Of a stretch of 64,000 bases of DNA, positions 17,610 to 26,205 are shown in pieces. The notes beneath the pieces were generated by a model. It saw nothing but the letters and a program-made list of their open reading frames with translations, searched no databases and had not been told where the DNA came from. Both the position numbers and the translations under genes were made by a program. This stretch comes from Kangiella sp. TOML190. Its GTDB lineage: Bacteria; Pseudomonadota; Gammaproteobacteria; Enterobacterales; Kangiellaceae. Position 1 is the first letter of the stretch; every line of letters starts with the position of its first letter. Where the stretch lies: positions 868,001-932,000 of the forward strand of contig NZ_BQYL01000001.1 of NCBI RefSeq assembly GCF_023706045.1, given 5' to 3'.

Positions 17610-19322
17610 ATGAAGCAGTTGGTTTACAAGGATGCAGGGAAGAATCTGGGGTTAAATAATAGGAGTGTGGTTAATATAGATTTGCGATACTTTCTCAAGC
17701 ATGCGTTGATAGGTCTTATCATCACATCGGCAATCCTCGGTAGGGTGGTGCAAAGTGCCGAGCCCGCCGAGCAAGACGTGCAAATTTTCTTTGATGGAAT
17801 GGATAATGATCAACATCCGAAACTGCTGTCTCGCTACCTAGCTTACCCTAAGTTACTACAGAAGTTTTATCAGCAAAGAGCCTATACAGTGGCTTGGTAT
17901 CCACCTTTGCGGCAAGATAAAGCGCATCAAGCCTTGTTGGATTTTATTGCTGAGATTGAAAAGGATGGTTTATTTGCAGAAGACTACCATTACTCAACAC
18001 TGCTTGAGCATTGCCAACAGCCGGTCAAAGCTGAGAATCTATTAGCCTGCGATATTCTATCAACCGATTCAGCGCTATTGCTGCAGCAGCATATTTTGGC
18101 TGGTAAGGTCGATCCTAATCGCTTTAAAAACTCGGAAGTGGCAAAGCAGCCATTGGATTTAGTGGATTTATTAGAGCAAGCTTTGGCGGCCCCTGATTTA
18201 GCAGCCTATATCGAGCAGCATAAGCCTTCGCATATTTATTACCAATTACTTAAAGAACAACTGGCGCGGTTACGATCGTTGCCAGATCCCAACTGGCAGC
18301 CCTTCGATGTAAGCGGCAGTAGCATCAAGCCTGGCGCAACGGATGCGCGAGTTTCGCAATTGGTTGAACGTTTGATTTACTGGGGCGATCTGGCTTCCGA
18401 TTTTAGTTTCGATAGCACTAATCCGCTTTATAGCCCTGAAGTCGAAGTGGCAGTAAAGCGCTATCAAAAACGTCATGGCTTGGAAGTTGATGGGGTCGTG
18501 GGTAAGGCGAGTTTTGATGCGTTGAATGTCAGTAAAGCTGAGCGAATAGAGCAGATGTTGATCAATATGGAGCGGTGGCGCTGGTTGGCTGAAAAACTTG
18601 GTGAGCGCTTTGTCTTAGTCAATATCGCAGGCTTTGAAGTCTATGGCGTTGAAAATGATCAAGTCACCTTCCAAAAGCCGATCATTACGGGTAAAAATCA
18701 CCATCAAACCCCAGTATTTAGCGATGAAATTGAGTATGTGGTTATCAACCCGACTTGGACGGTGCCTTACAGTATCGCCGTTAATGAGACGCTGCCGCGT
18801 TTGAAAAAAGATCCTAGCTATTTGCAGCAAAAGAATTTTGGGGTTTACCGCAATTATTCTGAAAGGGTTAATACTAGCAATATCGATTGGAGCCAATATT
18901 CGCGCGGTAATTTCCCCTTTCAGTTCGTACAGGCTCCGGGTAAAAACAATGCTCTAGGGCAAGTGAAATTTATTTTCCCCAATTCGCACAGCATCTATCT
19001 TCACGACACTCCGTCTAAACAGTTGTTTAGTCGTACCAGCCGCGCTTTTAGCCACGGTTGTATTCGAGTGTTTGAACCCTTTGATTTAGCAGAATGGCTG
19101 TTAGCGCCACAAGGCGTCACGCGCCAAGAGATTGAAAATAAATTGAACCAAAAGACCACAAAAACCGTCTATCTCAAGCAGAAATTGCCGGTACATCTGA
19201 CCTATTGGACTGCTTTTATTGATGAAGAGCGACAACTCAATTTTCGCCCAGATATTTATAAACGCGATCCGCAGGTCAGCAAAGCTCTGCACACCAGTGT
19301 GCAACAAACCTTGGCGCGCTAA
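17610..19322 (+). CDS. L,D-transpeptidase of the YcbB/LdtD type
   Basis: A 570-aa periplasmic enzyme expected to make 3-3 cross-links in peptidoglycan or related bonds. The N-terminus has a hydrophobic signal or anchor at about residues 28-49. A PG-binding domain lies at about 270-310 (VKRYQKRHGLEVDGVVGKAS). The YkuD catalytic domain follows at about 325-510, with the active-site SHGCIRV (Cys near residue 484) and HDTP just upstream. Large size and domain order match E. coli LdtD. The next gene on the same strand is an M15 peptidase, the same pairing as ldtD-mepK in E. coli. Confidence 0.93.
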   Translation: MKQLVYKDAGKNLGLNNRSVVNIDLRYFLKHALIGLIITSAILGRVVQSAEPAEQDVQIFFDGMDNDQHPKLLSRYLAYPKLLQKFYQQRAYTVAWYPPLRQDKAHQALLDFIAEIEKDGLFAEDYHYSTLLEHCQQPVKAENLLACDILSTDSALLLQQHILAGKVDPNRFKNSEVAKQPLDLVDLLEQALAAPDLAAYIEQHKPSHIYYQLLKEQLARLRSLPDPNWQPFDVSGSSIKPGATDARVSQLVERLIYWGDLASDFSFDSTNPLYSPEVEVAVKRYQKRHGLEVDGVVGKASFDALNVSKAERIEQMLINMERWRWLAEKLGERFVLVNIAGFEVYGVENDQVTFQKPIITGKNHHQTPVFSDEIEYVVINPTWTVPYSIAVNETLPRLKKDPSYLQQKNFGVYRNYSERVNTSNIDWSQYSRGNFPFQFVQAPGKNNALGQVKFIFPNSHSIYLHDTPSKQLFSRTSRAFSHGCIRVFEPFDLAEWLLAPQGVTRQEIENKLNQKTTKTVYLKQKLPVHLTYWTAFIDEERQLNFRPDIYKRDPQVSKALHTSVQQTLAR

Positions 19323-19416
19323 GTCAGTTACAAATTAGCTTGGCGAGCATGGTTTCTCGCCAACCAGTATTTAGTCGCTTGTAAATAGTGACTGCTAACT
19401 ATTTAGGTTATCCATC

Positions 19417-20415
19417 ATGAATAAATTCAGCTATGGGTTAGTAGCCATCTTGTTACTAACGGTAACCAGTTCCCTATCCGCACAGACAAAAGCCAGCGCT
19501 AATAAAAAGTCGACCTTCGATAAAAGCTTAGCGCCTTTTATGTTAAAAGTGGATCAACACTCGATCCCTTATAAGCGCTTTATGCACAGTGCGCTGCCGG
19601 GGCAAGTTCTTGAGTTTGAAAAGTTAGCACAAGCTCAGATCGAGCTGTATGTCGAATCTAATGACTATTCGGAAAAAGGCAAGGACGAAACGACTGGCGA
19701 AAAGTTGCAATGGAATAACAATAAAGCCCAATGGCAGCTGCCTAATAATGCAGGGAATTATCGACTGGTTGCTAGGGGTCAAAAAGGACAATCGATAGAA
19801 CTCACGGTGTTTGTATTAGAGCCTGCGGCTAATATACGAAAAGGCAAGCTCAATGGGTACGCTATAGGTGCCTATCCCAAAGCTTTACGCGGCCTTGCCA
19901 GTTATCAAGCGCCGCAAGGCTTTATCAAAGTTACCCCAGAGAATAAAGAGCTTTACCTTAGTCCGCATTTTCAACTCAAGCAGTTTTTATGCAAACAAAA
20001 AAGTGGCTACCCTAAATACCTTGTGGTCAAGAAAGAACTGGTTTGGGCTTTAGAAAATTTGTTGGCAGAGGTTAATGGCAAAGGTTTAGCCGCCAATAGA
20101 TTGGTGGTGATGAGTGGCTATCGTACCCCAAGCTATAACAAAGTGATTGGCAGTGCTAAGCATAGTCGCCACTTGTATGGCGATGCGGCAGATGTCTATT
20201 TGGATGTAAGCCCCGTTGATGGGGTGATGGATGACATTAATGCTGACGGTAAAGTGAATAAAAAAGATGCTCAACAACTCTATCGCTGGGCAGAGGAGCT
20301 TGGCGAAAAGCTTATTCATGACAAGATGGTTGGCGGTTTAGGGGCATACAAAGCCAATGCCTACCATGGTCCTTTTTTACACCTCGATCTAAGAGGCTAC
20401 AAGGCGCGCTGGTAG
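19417..20415 (+). CDS. M15-family peptidoglycan peptidase (MepK-like) with an EF-hand-like loop
   Basis: A 332-aa exported protein: signal peptide at about residues 1-22, an N-terminal domain of about 130 residues that I cannot name, then an M15 peptidase domain. Zinc-site motifs are HSRHLYGDAADVYLD near residue 249 and a late FLHLDLRG near residue 323. Between them, at about 271-284, lies DINADGKVNKKD, which has the spacing of an EF-hand/dockerin calcium loop. Position after an L,D-transpeptidase suggests a MepK-like role, cutting 3-3 or related cross-links. The precise bond cut is inference. Confidence 0.86.
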   Translation: MNKFSYGLVAILLLTVTSSLSAQTKASANKKSTFDKSLAPFMLKVDQHSIPYKRFMHSALPGQVLEFEKLAQAQIELYVESNDYSEKGKDETTGEKLQWNNNKAQWQLPNNAGNYRLVARGQKGQSIELTVFVLEPAANIRKGKLNGYAIGAYPKALRGLASYQAPQGFIKVTPENKELYLSPHFQLKQFLCKQKSGYPKYLVVKKELVWALENLLAEVNGKGLAANRLVVMSGYRTPSYNKVIGSAKHSRHLYGDAADVYLDVSPVDGVMDDINADGKVNKKDAQQLYRWAEELGEKLIHDKMVGGLGAYKANAYHGPFLHLDLRGYKARW

Positions 20416-20458
20416 CATGCTGCTGGTTATTTTCGAACGCTCTCTCTTTTATTTTAAA

Positions 20459-20495
20459 CAACATTTATTTTACGCTTAACATAAAATAAATGTTG
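20459..20495. promoter_or_regulatory. Perfect 14-bp-arm inverted repeat, candidate operator of the XRE regulator
   Basis: CAACATTTATTTTA at 20459-20472 is the exact reverse complement of TAAAATAAATGTTG at 20482-20495, with a 9-nt centre. It is AT-rich and has no T-run that would make it a good terminator. It ends 33 bp before the ATG at 20529, so it most likely is the binding site for the small XRE protein encoded next, placed over its promoter. Confidence 0.6.
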
Positions 20496-20528
20496 AAAAG
20501 CATAAATGTCAATCGTATTGTAAAAAGC

Positions 20529-20747
20529 ATGAATATTCGTATTAACTTAGACATCGAGATGGCAAAAAATAAAATGCCGCTCAAAGAATTGTCAGAAAAG
20601 ATAGGCATATCTATGACTAACTTATCGTTACTCAAAAACGGCAAAGTTAAGGCGATTCGCTTTTCTACCTTGGAAGCGATTTGCCGCGAATTGAATTGTC
20701 AGCCGGGTGATATCCTTGAGTATGTTCTAAGTGATGATGCGAAGTAA
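20529..20747 (+). CDS. Small XRE-family helix-turn-helix regulator
   Basis: A 72-aa single-domain Cro/CI-type DNA-binding protein: MAKNKMPLKELSEKIGISMT is the first part of the HTH and LSLLKNGKVKAIRFSTLEAI the recognition helix and following helix; the ending RELNCQPGDILEY is typical of YozG-like regulators. I place the start at 20529; an upstream in-frame ATG at 20490 falls inside the inverted repeat and adds unrelated residues. YozG-type regulators are typically paired with a small multi-pass membrane protein, and such a gene follows 24 bp later. Confidence 0.85.
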   Translation: MNIRINLDIEMAKNKMPLKELSEKIGISMTNLSLLKNGKVKAIRFSTLEAICRELNCQPGDILEYVLSDDAK

Positions 20748-20771
20748 AGATGAAGAGTTGGAGATAATTTG

Positions 20772-21383
20772 ATGAAAAGTGAATATTTAATTCCGGGCTT
20801 GTTGGCAATTGCCTTAGCCGTAATATTTCCTATCTATTTGATCTATGAGGCCTTAAGCATCGTTTGGGGTGACTGGAACCAGATTGCAAACAGTATGATC
20901 CAATTTGGAGCTTCTGATCTAGCCTTTCTGTTGATCGGCGTCCTTTCTATTATTGTATACCTCGGTTTCAAAAAGATTTTAAATGATCAATTAAACTTTA
21001 AAGCATTAGATGTACCACTATTGATTATAATTGCCATCTCGGCTGTTTTCTATTTAGGTTTTTTCCTTTTTGCGGTGGTTTTTAGCGTAGGAACTTATGA
21101 TTTATTCAGCGATGGAAGTTGGTTAGCCACCTTTATAGTGGGCTTTACTTTCGTATGTTTTATCCTCTTTGGTATTCTTGATATTTTAATAGGTGCGATT
21201 ATTTTACGCCATCACAAAAAGCTGCCAAGTCTGTTAATGGTTTCGGCGGTAGTATCGATAATACAAGGTGTTTTTGAAATCAGTTTAATATTTGCTGAAG
21301 CGACGCTAATCACTTTCCCGATGTATTTAATAGTGCTGGCAGTGTATTTCCTACGTCCGCCAGAAACCATAGAAGTGGTTTAG
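20772..21383 (+). CDS. Multi-pass membrane protein paired with the XRE regulator
   Basis: A 203-aa integral membrane protein with five or six hydrophobic segments (about residues 5-28, 47-67, 80-110, 120-150, 160-190). I place the start at the ATG at 20772, preceded by GGAG; the TTG just before it is less likely. The layout resembles DUF2975-type proteins that accompany YozG-like regulators, but I cannot assign it to that family with certainty. No catalytic residues are evident. Probably co-transcribed with the regulator. Confidence 0.7.
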   Translation: MKSEYLIPGLLAIALAVIFPIYLIYEALSIVWGDWNQIANSMIQFGASDLAFLLIGVLSIIVYLGFKKILNDQLNFKALDVPLLIIIAISAVFYLGFFLFAVVFSVGTYDLFSDGSWLATFIVGFTFVCFILFGILDILIGAIILRHHKKLPSLLMVSAVVSIIQGVFEISLIFAEATLITFPMYLIVLAVYFLRPPETIEVV

Positions 21384-21391
21384 GCAAGTTT

Positions 21392-22249
21392 TCAATTCTG
21401 GCTTAGGTATTGGCGTGGGACCCCAGTAAAGGGGCATGCAAATTTCAGCTCAAAGGCAGTTAATTGCAGGTCACTATCAGTATTTTTTGCTTCGCCGTAC
21501 AACCTATCGCCAATAATCGGAAAGCCAATGGATGATAAGTGTTTACGGATCTGATGTTTGCGTCCAGTTTCAATTTTAATTTCTAGCAACGACTGATTAG
21601 CCGTCGCATCAAATTCCAATAAAGCGGCATGGCTGATGGCCGTTTTGCCGTCAATCGGGCTCTCGATGGTTTGGTCGTGCGTGAAATGCCCTACCACGGC
21701 AGCGCGGTAAATTTTTTCCACTTTACGATTAGCAAATAATTCGCTTAAAGCTTGTGCGGCTTTTTTGTTATGGGCGATGAGAATAAGACCATTGGCAGCG
21801 CGATCCAAGCGGTGTACCACAAAACTTTGTCGAGGCTTTTGCTGCTGAGAAAAGTACTGCTCCACCAAGCGGCCAATCGAGCAATGATCGCCCCATTTAG
21901 AGCCATGTGACCAAACCCCATAAGGCTTGTGCCATACCGAATAGTCACCCTCATCGGCAATTAATCTCGGCGAATCGACCTGTTGCGCCAATACTTGCGG
22001 GTTATAATAGAGCGATAATTGATTGCCTGCTTTGAGCTTGGCATGTTTGCGTCGCAGCGGTTTGGCATTTTGACTCTTCGCTGACGGAGAAAGCCACACC
22101 GCCCCTTTGCTCATAGCATCTTTAAGCTTTTGTTTGGATAGGCCACTGGCCTGCGCCAAAATATCCAATGCATTGATATTTTGTGCGATCATTTGCTCGC
22201 TAATATCAATCTGCAGCTCAATAATGTTATTCTTAGGATCTGGTGCCAT
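21392..22249 (-). CDS. RluA-family RNA pseudouridine synthase
   Basis: A 285-aa enzyme that isomerises uridine to pseudouridine in RNA. An S4-like N-terminal region (LDILAQASGLSKQKLKDAMSKG) is followed by the catalytic domain with YSVWHKPYGVWSHG and the active-site HRLDRAANGL (catalytic Asp near residue 146). A GRKHQIRKHLSSIGFPIIGD segment near residue 230 is the RluA-type C-terminal motif. The exact RNA target is not evident. It is divergent from rsmJ with 23 bp between. Confidence 0.9.
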   Translation of the reverse strand: MAPDPKNNIIELQIDISEQMIAQNINALDILAQASGLSKQKLKDAMSKGAVWLSPSAKSQNAKPLRRKHAKLKAGNQLSLYYNPQVLAQQVDSPRLIADEGDYSVWHKPYGVWSHGSKWGDHCSIGRLVEQYFSQQQKPRQSFVVHRLDRAANGLILIAHNKKAAQALSELFANRKVEKIYRAAVVGHFTHDQTIESPIDGKTAISHAALLEFDATANQSLLEIKIETGRKHQIRKHLSSIGFPIIGDRLYGEAKNTDSDLQLTAFELKFACPFTGVPRQYLSQN

Positions 22250-22272
22250 AAATAATAATTAACGCCTAGGAT

Positions 22273-23094
22273 TTGTTTTTGTATTCATTTTTAGATCGGT
22301 CTTTTGCTTTTCACCAACAAGATGACAGCTCTCATAAGAGTATAGCCCCGCAATGGCTCGAATCCTTGCCATTGGTTACAGAAGCAGACGATTTAGCGAA
22401 TTATCAAGGTTATTTCGCCTATCAGCAAGTGGCTGGCGAAGATGCCTTAAGTTTCTTTGCGCAACTGGATAAGCAATGGGTGTCCATCAGTGTCGATTTG
22501 GTTGGCGGGCAGGTAGCCTACCGTCGACAACAAGGCGGCGGTCGTAAACAACATATCGCCAAAGCTTGTGGCTTAAAATCCAACAGGAATCCAACCGTGT
22601 TAGACGCCACCGGCGGTTTGGGCCGTGATGCCGCTGAGTTGCGAAATTTAGGTTGCGAACTGAGAGTAGTCGAGCGCTCGCCCTATGTCGCCAGTTTATT
22701 GCAAGACGCCATTAGTCGAGCGCAAGCGAACCCTGAAACGAACCAACTTTTTAGTCAAGGTTTTGAGCTCCATCATGGCCAAGCAATTGATTTAATTGAG
22801 CAATTATCGGCCGAGCAACAACCCGACATTATCTATCTCGACCCCATGTTTCCACCGCGCAACAAATCCGCCGCGGTAAAAAAAGAAATGCGCTTGGTCA
22901 AACGCTTAGTCGGCGAAGATCCCGATGCGGATAATCTATTACCCGTAGCATTGGCCAATGCCGCCAAACGGGTGGTAGTAAAACGCCCTAGTTACGCGCC
23001 TTATTTAAATCAACAAAAACCCAGCATGAGCATTGAAAGCAAAGGCAATCGGTTTGATGTTTATTTGATGACAAGGTTCTCAAATGGAAATTAA
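22273..23094 (+). CDS. rsmJ: 16S rRNA (guanine-1516-N2)-methyltransferase
   Basis: Methylates G1516 of 16S rRNA using S-adenosylmethionine. The 273-aa sequence carries LDATGGLGRDAAEL near residue 112 (SAM motif I), VVERSP (motif II) and the catalytic YLDPMFPPRNKSAAVKKEMR near residue 191, which is diagnostic for RsmJ. The best start is a TTG at 22273 preceded by AGGA. The last 11 bp overlap the next gene, which suggests translational coupling to an unrelated small gene. Confidence 0.93.
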   Translation: MFLYSFLDRSFAFHQQDDSSHKSIAPQWLESLPLVTEADDLANYQGYFAYQQVAGEDALSFFAQLDKQWVSISVDLVGGQVAYRRQQGGGRKQHIAKACGLKSNRNPTVLDATGGLGRDAAELRNLGCELRVVERSPYVASLLQDAISRAQANPETNQLFSQGFELHHGQAIDLIEQLSAEQQPDIIYLDPMFPPRNKSAAVKKEMRLVKRLVGEDPDADNLLPVALANAAKRVVVKRPSYAPYLNQQKPSMSIESKGNRFDVYLMTRFSNGN

Positions 23095-23680
23095 TGCAAA
23101 TGACCGTACATTAGGTCTCGTTAATATTTGGCAGGTTTTGAGAAAATTAAAGTGGGAACTGTCCTTGATAGATATTATTCCAGATTATACTCAGATCGAA
23201 AATATGGATAAGCAAGTAATAGCCACAAAAGACGCAATTTGTTATGCACAAATAAATGCTGCTAGCACCTGTATATCTCTAGTGGATTGGTTGTATCATG
23301 TTGTAAAAAATGATGAGAATAAAAAAGATCTGATATGCTCAAAATACCCTACTTTAAATGTTTCAAGCGATAAAGAATTGATGGTAAGTTTAAGAACACT
23401 CAATAAAGATATAAATTCTTGCCATCAAATATGTAATGCCAACAAGCACTCTCATTTGCGTAACTTAGACAAAGAATTTTATGTTAGAACGTTTGATATG
23501 ATTATCTTAAACTCAAACAATGAAAACGAATCAATATCTACTCGTTCTATTATCGAAGATCAAAGTGAAAAAAATAATAGTATTGATGTCAAAGATATGC
23601 TGAAAAGAGTGTATTCTTGGTGGGAAATGCTATTAAATGACCTAAACATAGATGGTAAAGAAGTGTTTTTTGAAGATTAA
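23084..23680 (+). CDS. Uncharacterised AT-rich protein, coupled to rsmJ
   Basis: A 198-aa predicted soluble, helical protein that I do not recognise. It is noticeably more AT-rich and Asn/Lys/Ile-rich than its neighbours and interrupts rsmJ and the parvulin gene, both ordinary core genes, so recent acquisition is plausible. [12 protein letters not shown] segment near residue 119, preceded by a helix with spaced Cys, is reminiscent of helical HEPN-like proteins, but I cannot support that family. The ATG lies inside the end of rsmJ (11-bp overlap), so it relies on rsmJ transcription. No membrane segments or signal peptide. Confidence 0.7.
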   Translation: MEINANDRTLGLVNIWQVLRKLKWELSLIDIIPDYTQIENMDKQVIATKDAICYAQINAASTCISLVDWLYHVVKNDENKKDLICSKYPTLNVSSDKELMVSLRTLNKDINSCHQICNANKHSHLRNLDKEFYVRTFDMIILNSNNENESISTRSIIEDQSEKNNSIDVKDMLKRVYSWWEMLLNDLNIDGKEVFFED

Positions 23681-23682
23681 AT

Positions 23683-23967
23683 GTGAATAAAGCAGCTGCG
23701 TTACATATTTTAGTGAAAACCGAGTCCGAAGCAGAAGCGTTAAAAAAGTGTCTGGAAAAGGGTGAGGATTTTTTTAAGTTAGCCAAAAAGCATTCTACAT
23801 GTCCGTCGAAACGACAAGGTGGCGACTTAGGTGAGTTTAAAAAAGGCGCTATGGTTAAACAATTTGACGATGCGGTTTTTGCTAAAGGTAGCGAAGATAA
23901 GCCATTAATTGGCCCTGTTAAAACCCGTTTTGGTTATCATTTAATTAAGGTTCTATATAAATCTTAA
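23683..23967 (+). CDS. Parvulin-type peptidyl-prolyl cis-trans isomerase (PpiC-like)
   Basis: A 94-aa single-domain parvulin, the length of E. coli PpiC. It shows [10 protein letters not shown] at the start, [24 protein letters not shown] in the middle and [15 protein letters not shown] at the end, the standard rotamase pattern with its His residues. There is no signal peptide, so it acts in the cytoplasm. The start is a GTG 3 bp after the stop of the upstream orphan gene; the ATG at 23681 is out of frame. Confidence 0.93.
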   Translation: MNKAAALHILVKTESEAEALKKCLEKGEDFFKLAKKHSTCPSKRQGGDLGEFKKGAMVKQFDDAVFAKGSEDKPLIGPVKTRFGYHLIKVLYKS

Positions 23968-24029
23968 TAGCTTGTCATTTACCGCAGGAACTTGATTTGG
24001 TTGCCAACGTAAGTGAGAAGGGCAATGTT

Positions 24030-24632
24030 TTAACTAACTTGGTACAACTTATATAACAACTGCCCTGCTTTTTTGTTTTTTAATAAATTCCAGTGTTCTG
24101 GAATTTCTAATGCTAAATCTTGCTCGGTTTCTAGGTAAACTAGAGTCTCAGCTTTTAACCATGTCGCTTCTGCCAAAAGATCTATGACTTGTTGTGCTAT
24201 GCCCTGGTGAAACGGCGGATCGAGAAAGATAATGTCGAAACTGGTTTGATTGGTTTCGATAAATTTCAGCGCATCGCCAGTTACCAGCTGAGAATTTTTG
24301 GACTTCAGTAGTTCGAGATTATTGGCAAGCTGTCCGGCGGCTTTTGTGTTTAACTCGACAAATTGTACCCAGTCGGCGTTTCGAGAAAGCGCTTCGATAC
24401 CCAGTGCGCCAGAGCCGGCAAACAGATCCAGCACCTTGGCGCCATGAATCTGCGCTTGCAGCCAATTAAAGAGGGTTTCACGCACTCGATCCAAGCTCGG
24501 ACGCAAGCCTTCAACTTCGATAAAGTTAAGCTTTCGGCCTTTATGTTGGCCGCCAATCACCCGAAACACGCCTTTTTTGCTAGAAGTGCACGACTTTGTC
24601 CGGTTTTGATGGAGTTTCTGTCGATTGGCCAT
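24030..24632 (-). CDS. rsmD: 16S rRNA (guanine-966-N2)-methyltransferase
   Basis: Methylates G966 of 16S rRNA in the assembled 30S subunit. The 200-aa sequence has RVIGGQHKGRKL at the start, VLDLFAGSGALGIEALSR near residue 75 (SAM motif I) and IIFLDPPFHQG near residue 134 (catalytic DPPF). It is divergent from ftsY with 165 bp between, the same arrangement as in E. coli and most gammaproteobacteria. Confidence 0.95.
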   Translation of the reverse strand: MANRQKLHQNRTKSCTSSKKGVFRVIGGQHKGRKLNFIEVEGLRPSLDRVRETLFNWLQAQIHGAKVLDLFAGSGALGIEALSRNADWVQFVELNTKAAGQLANNLELLKSKNSQLVTGDALKFIETNQTSFDIIFLDPPFHQGIAQQVIDLLAEATWLKAETLVYLETEQDLALEIPEHWNLLKNKKAGQLLYKLYQVS

Positions 24633-24797
24633 ATTGAGAGTAAATAGTAATAATCCGTAGGTGCTATCGGCTGTTAAAGTCGCTTTAAAAGCTGACGAGC
24701 TTTGGCTGAAAATGATAGGATAGCGCCTTTAATATTTTTCACAAGTCGCGCTTTAGCCAAATCCTGCGCTAGCGCTTAAGTAGCATTAAGAGAATTC

Positions 24798-26156
24798 ATG
24801 AGCGAAAAGAAAAAAGGCGGTTTGTTTGGCTTTTTCCGCAAAAAGGACACTGGCAGCGAATCGGCACCGCAAGAGGTGATCGAAAACGAACTACAGGAAG
24901 AGCTGGATGAACAGCTCGATGAGCAACTTGAAGAAGTGGTAACTGAGGTTGTCGAAGAAACTTTTGAGCCGGAGTCAGAGTTAGAGCTAGAACCGGAAGC
25001 AGAAAAACCGCAAGTAGCGGTCGTTGTTCAAGAGCACACTTTAGCAAGCTCCGAACAAGAAAGCTCTGTTAAAGAAAACACTGATAAAAATGACTCGAAT
25101 CTAGAAATTACCGATCCTGAGCAAATATCGTTGTTAGAAGAAACTCCAAAGCTTGGAGATAAAGATACGATTAGTCCGCAAGAGTTGGCAACCCCAGAAA
25201 AAGTAGAACAACCGCAAGAAAAGCCTAAAAAAACAGGCTTTTTTGCCCGTTTAAAGTCGGGTTTAAGCAAAACCCGCAGTCAGTTAACCGGCGGTATTGC
25301 CGATCTGGTGTTAGGTTCCAAACAGATTGACGAAGACTTGCTTGAAGAGATTGAAACTCAGCTTTTGATGGCGGATGTGGGGGTTGCTGCTACTCGCAAA
25401 ATTATTGACGATCTGACCGATAAAGCCGAACGAAAAGAACTAAAAAATCCAGAAGCTTTGATGGATCGTTTGCGTGAGCTTTTGTTTGAGATTGTTGCGC
25501 CCTGCTCCGCACCTTTAGAGATCACGCAGAAACCTTTTGTGATTTTAATGGTGGGTGTGAATGGTGTGGGTAAAACTACGACCATTGGTAAGCTGGCGAA
25601 AAAATTCCAGAATGAAGGCAAGTCGGTGATGCTGGCGGCGGGCGATACTTTCCGCGCGGCGGCGGTGGAACAACTAGAGGTTTGGGGCGAGCGCAATAAT
25701 ATTCACGTTACCGCGCAGCACACTGGCGCGGACTCGGCTTCGGTGGTGTTTGATGCTTTGCAGGCGGCGCAAGCGCGTAATATTGATGTTTTGATTGCCG
25801 ATACTGCTGGTCGTTTGCATACTAAATCCAATTTAATGGATGAACTGACTAAGGTGGTGCGGGTGATGCAAAAGCTCGATCCAAGTGCGCCGCACGAAAC
25901 CATGTTGGTGGTGGATGCTGGCACTGGGCAAAACGCTTTGAGCCAGGCTGAACATTTCAACAAGGCGGTAGCTTTATCGGGAATTTCTATTACTAAGCTT
26001 GACGGCACTGCCAAAGGCGGGGTAGTTTTTGCTTTAGCCGATAAGATGTCGATCCCGATTCGCTTTATTGGCGTGGGCGAAGGGATTGATGATTTACGAC
26101 CTTTTGATAACGCTGATTTTATCGATGCGCTATTTAGTAAAGAGGCCGATAGCTAA
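24798..26156 (+). CDS. ftsY: Signal recognition particle receptor FtsY
   Basis: Membrane-associated GTPase that docks ribosome-SRP complexes at the SecYEG translocon. Residues about 1-145 form the acidic A domain, mostly Glu, with a basic amphipathic N-terminus (KKKGGLFGFFRKKDT) for lipid contact. The N and G domains follow from about 150: GVNGVGKTTTIGKLAKK near residue 251 (G1), DTFRAAAVEQL (I-box region), DTAGR (G3) and TKLDGTAKGG (G4). At 452 aa it is the usual gammaproteobacterial size. It is 49 bp upstream of ftsE. Confidence 0.97.
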   Translation: MSEKKKGGLFGFFRKKDTGSESAPQEVIENELQEELDEQLDEQLEEVVTEVVEETFEPESELELEPEAEKPQVAVVVQEHTLASSEQESSVKENTDKNDSNLEITDPEQISLLEETPKLGDKDTISPQELATPEKVEQPQEKPKKTGFFARLKSGLSKTRSQLTGGIADLVLGSKQIDEDLLEEIETQLLMADVGVAATRKIIDDLTDKAERKELKNPEALMDRLRELLFEIVAPCSAPLEITQKPFVILMVGVNGVGKTTTIGKLAKKFQNEGKSVMLAAGDTFRAAAVEQLEVWGERNNIHVTAQHTGADSASVVFDALQAAQARNIDVLIADTAGRLHTKSNLMDELTKVVRVMQKLDPSAPHETMLVVDAGTGQNALSQAEHFNKAVALSGISITKLDGTAKGGVVFALADKMSIPIRFIGVGEGIDDLRPFDNADFIDALFSKEADS

Positions 26157-26205
26157 CAAAAGGCAAGCGCTACTTTCAATAGGCATTGGGGAATAATTAT
26201 AATAA

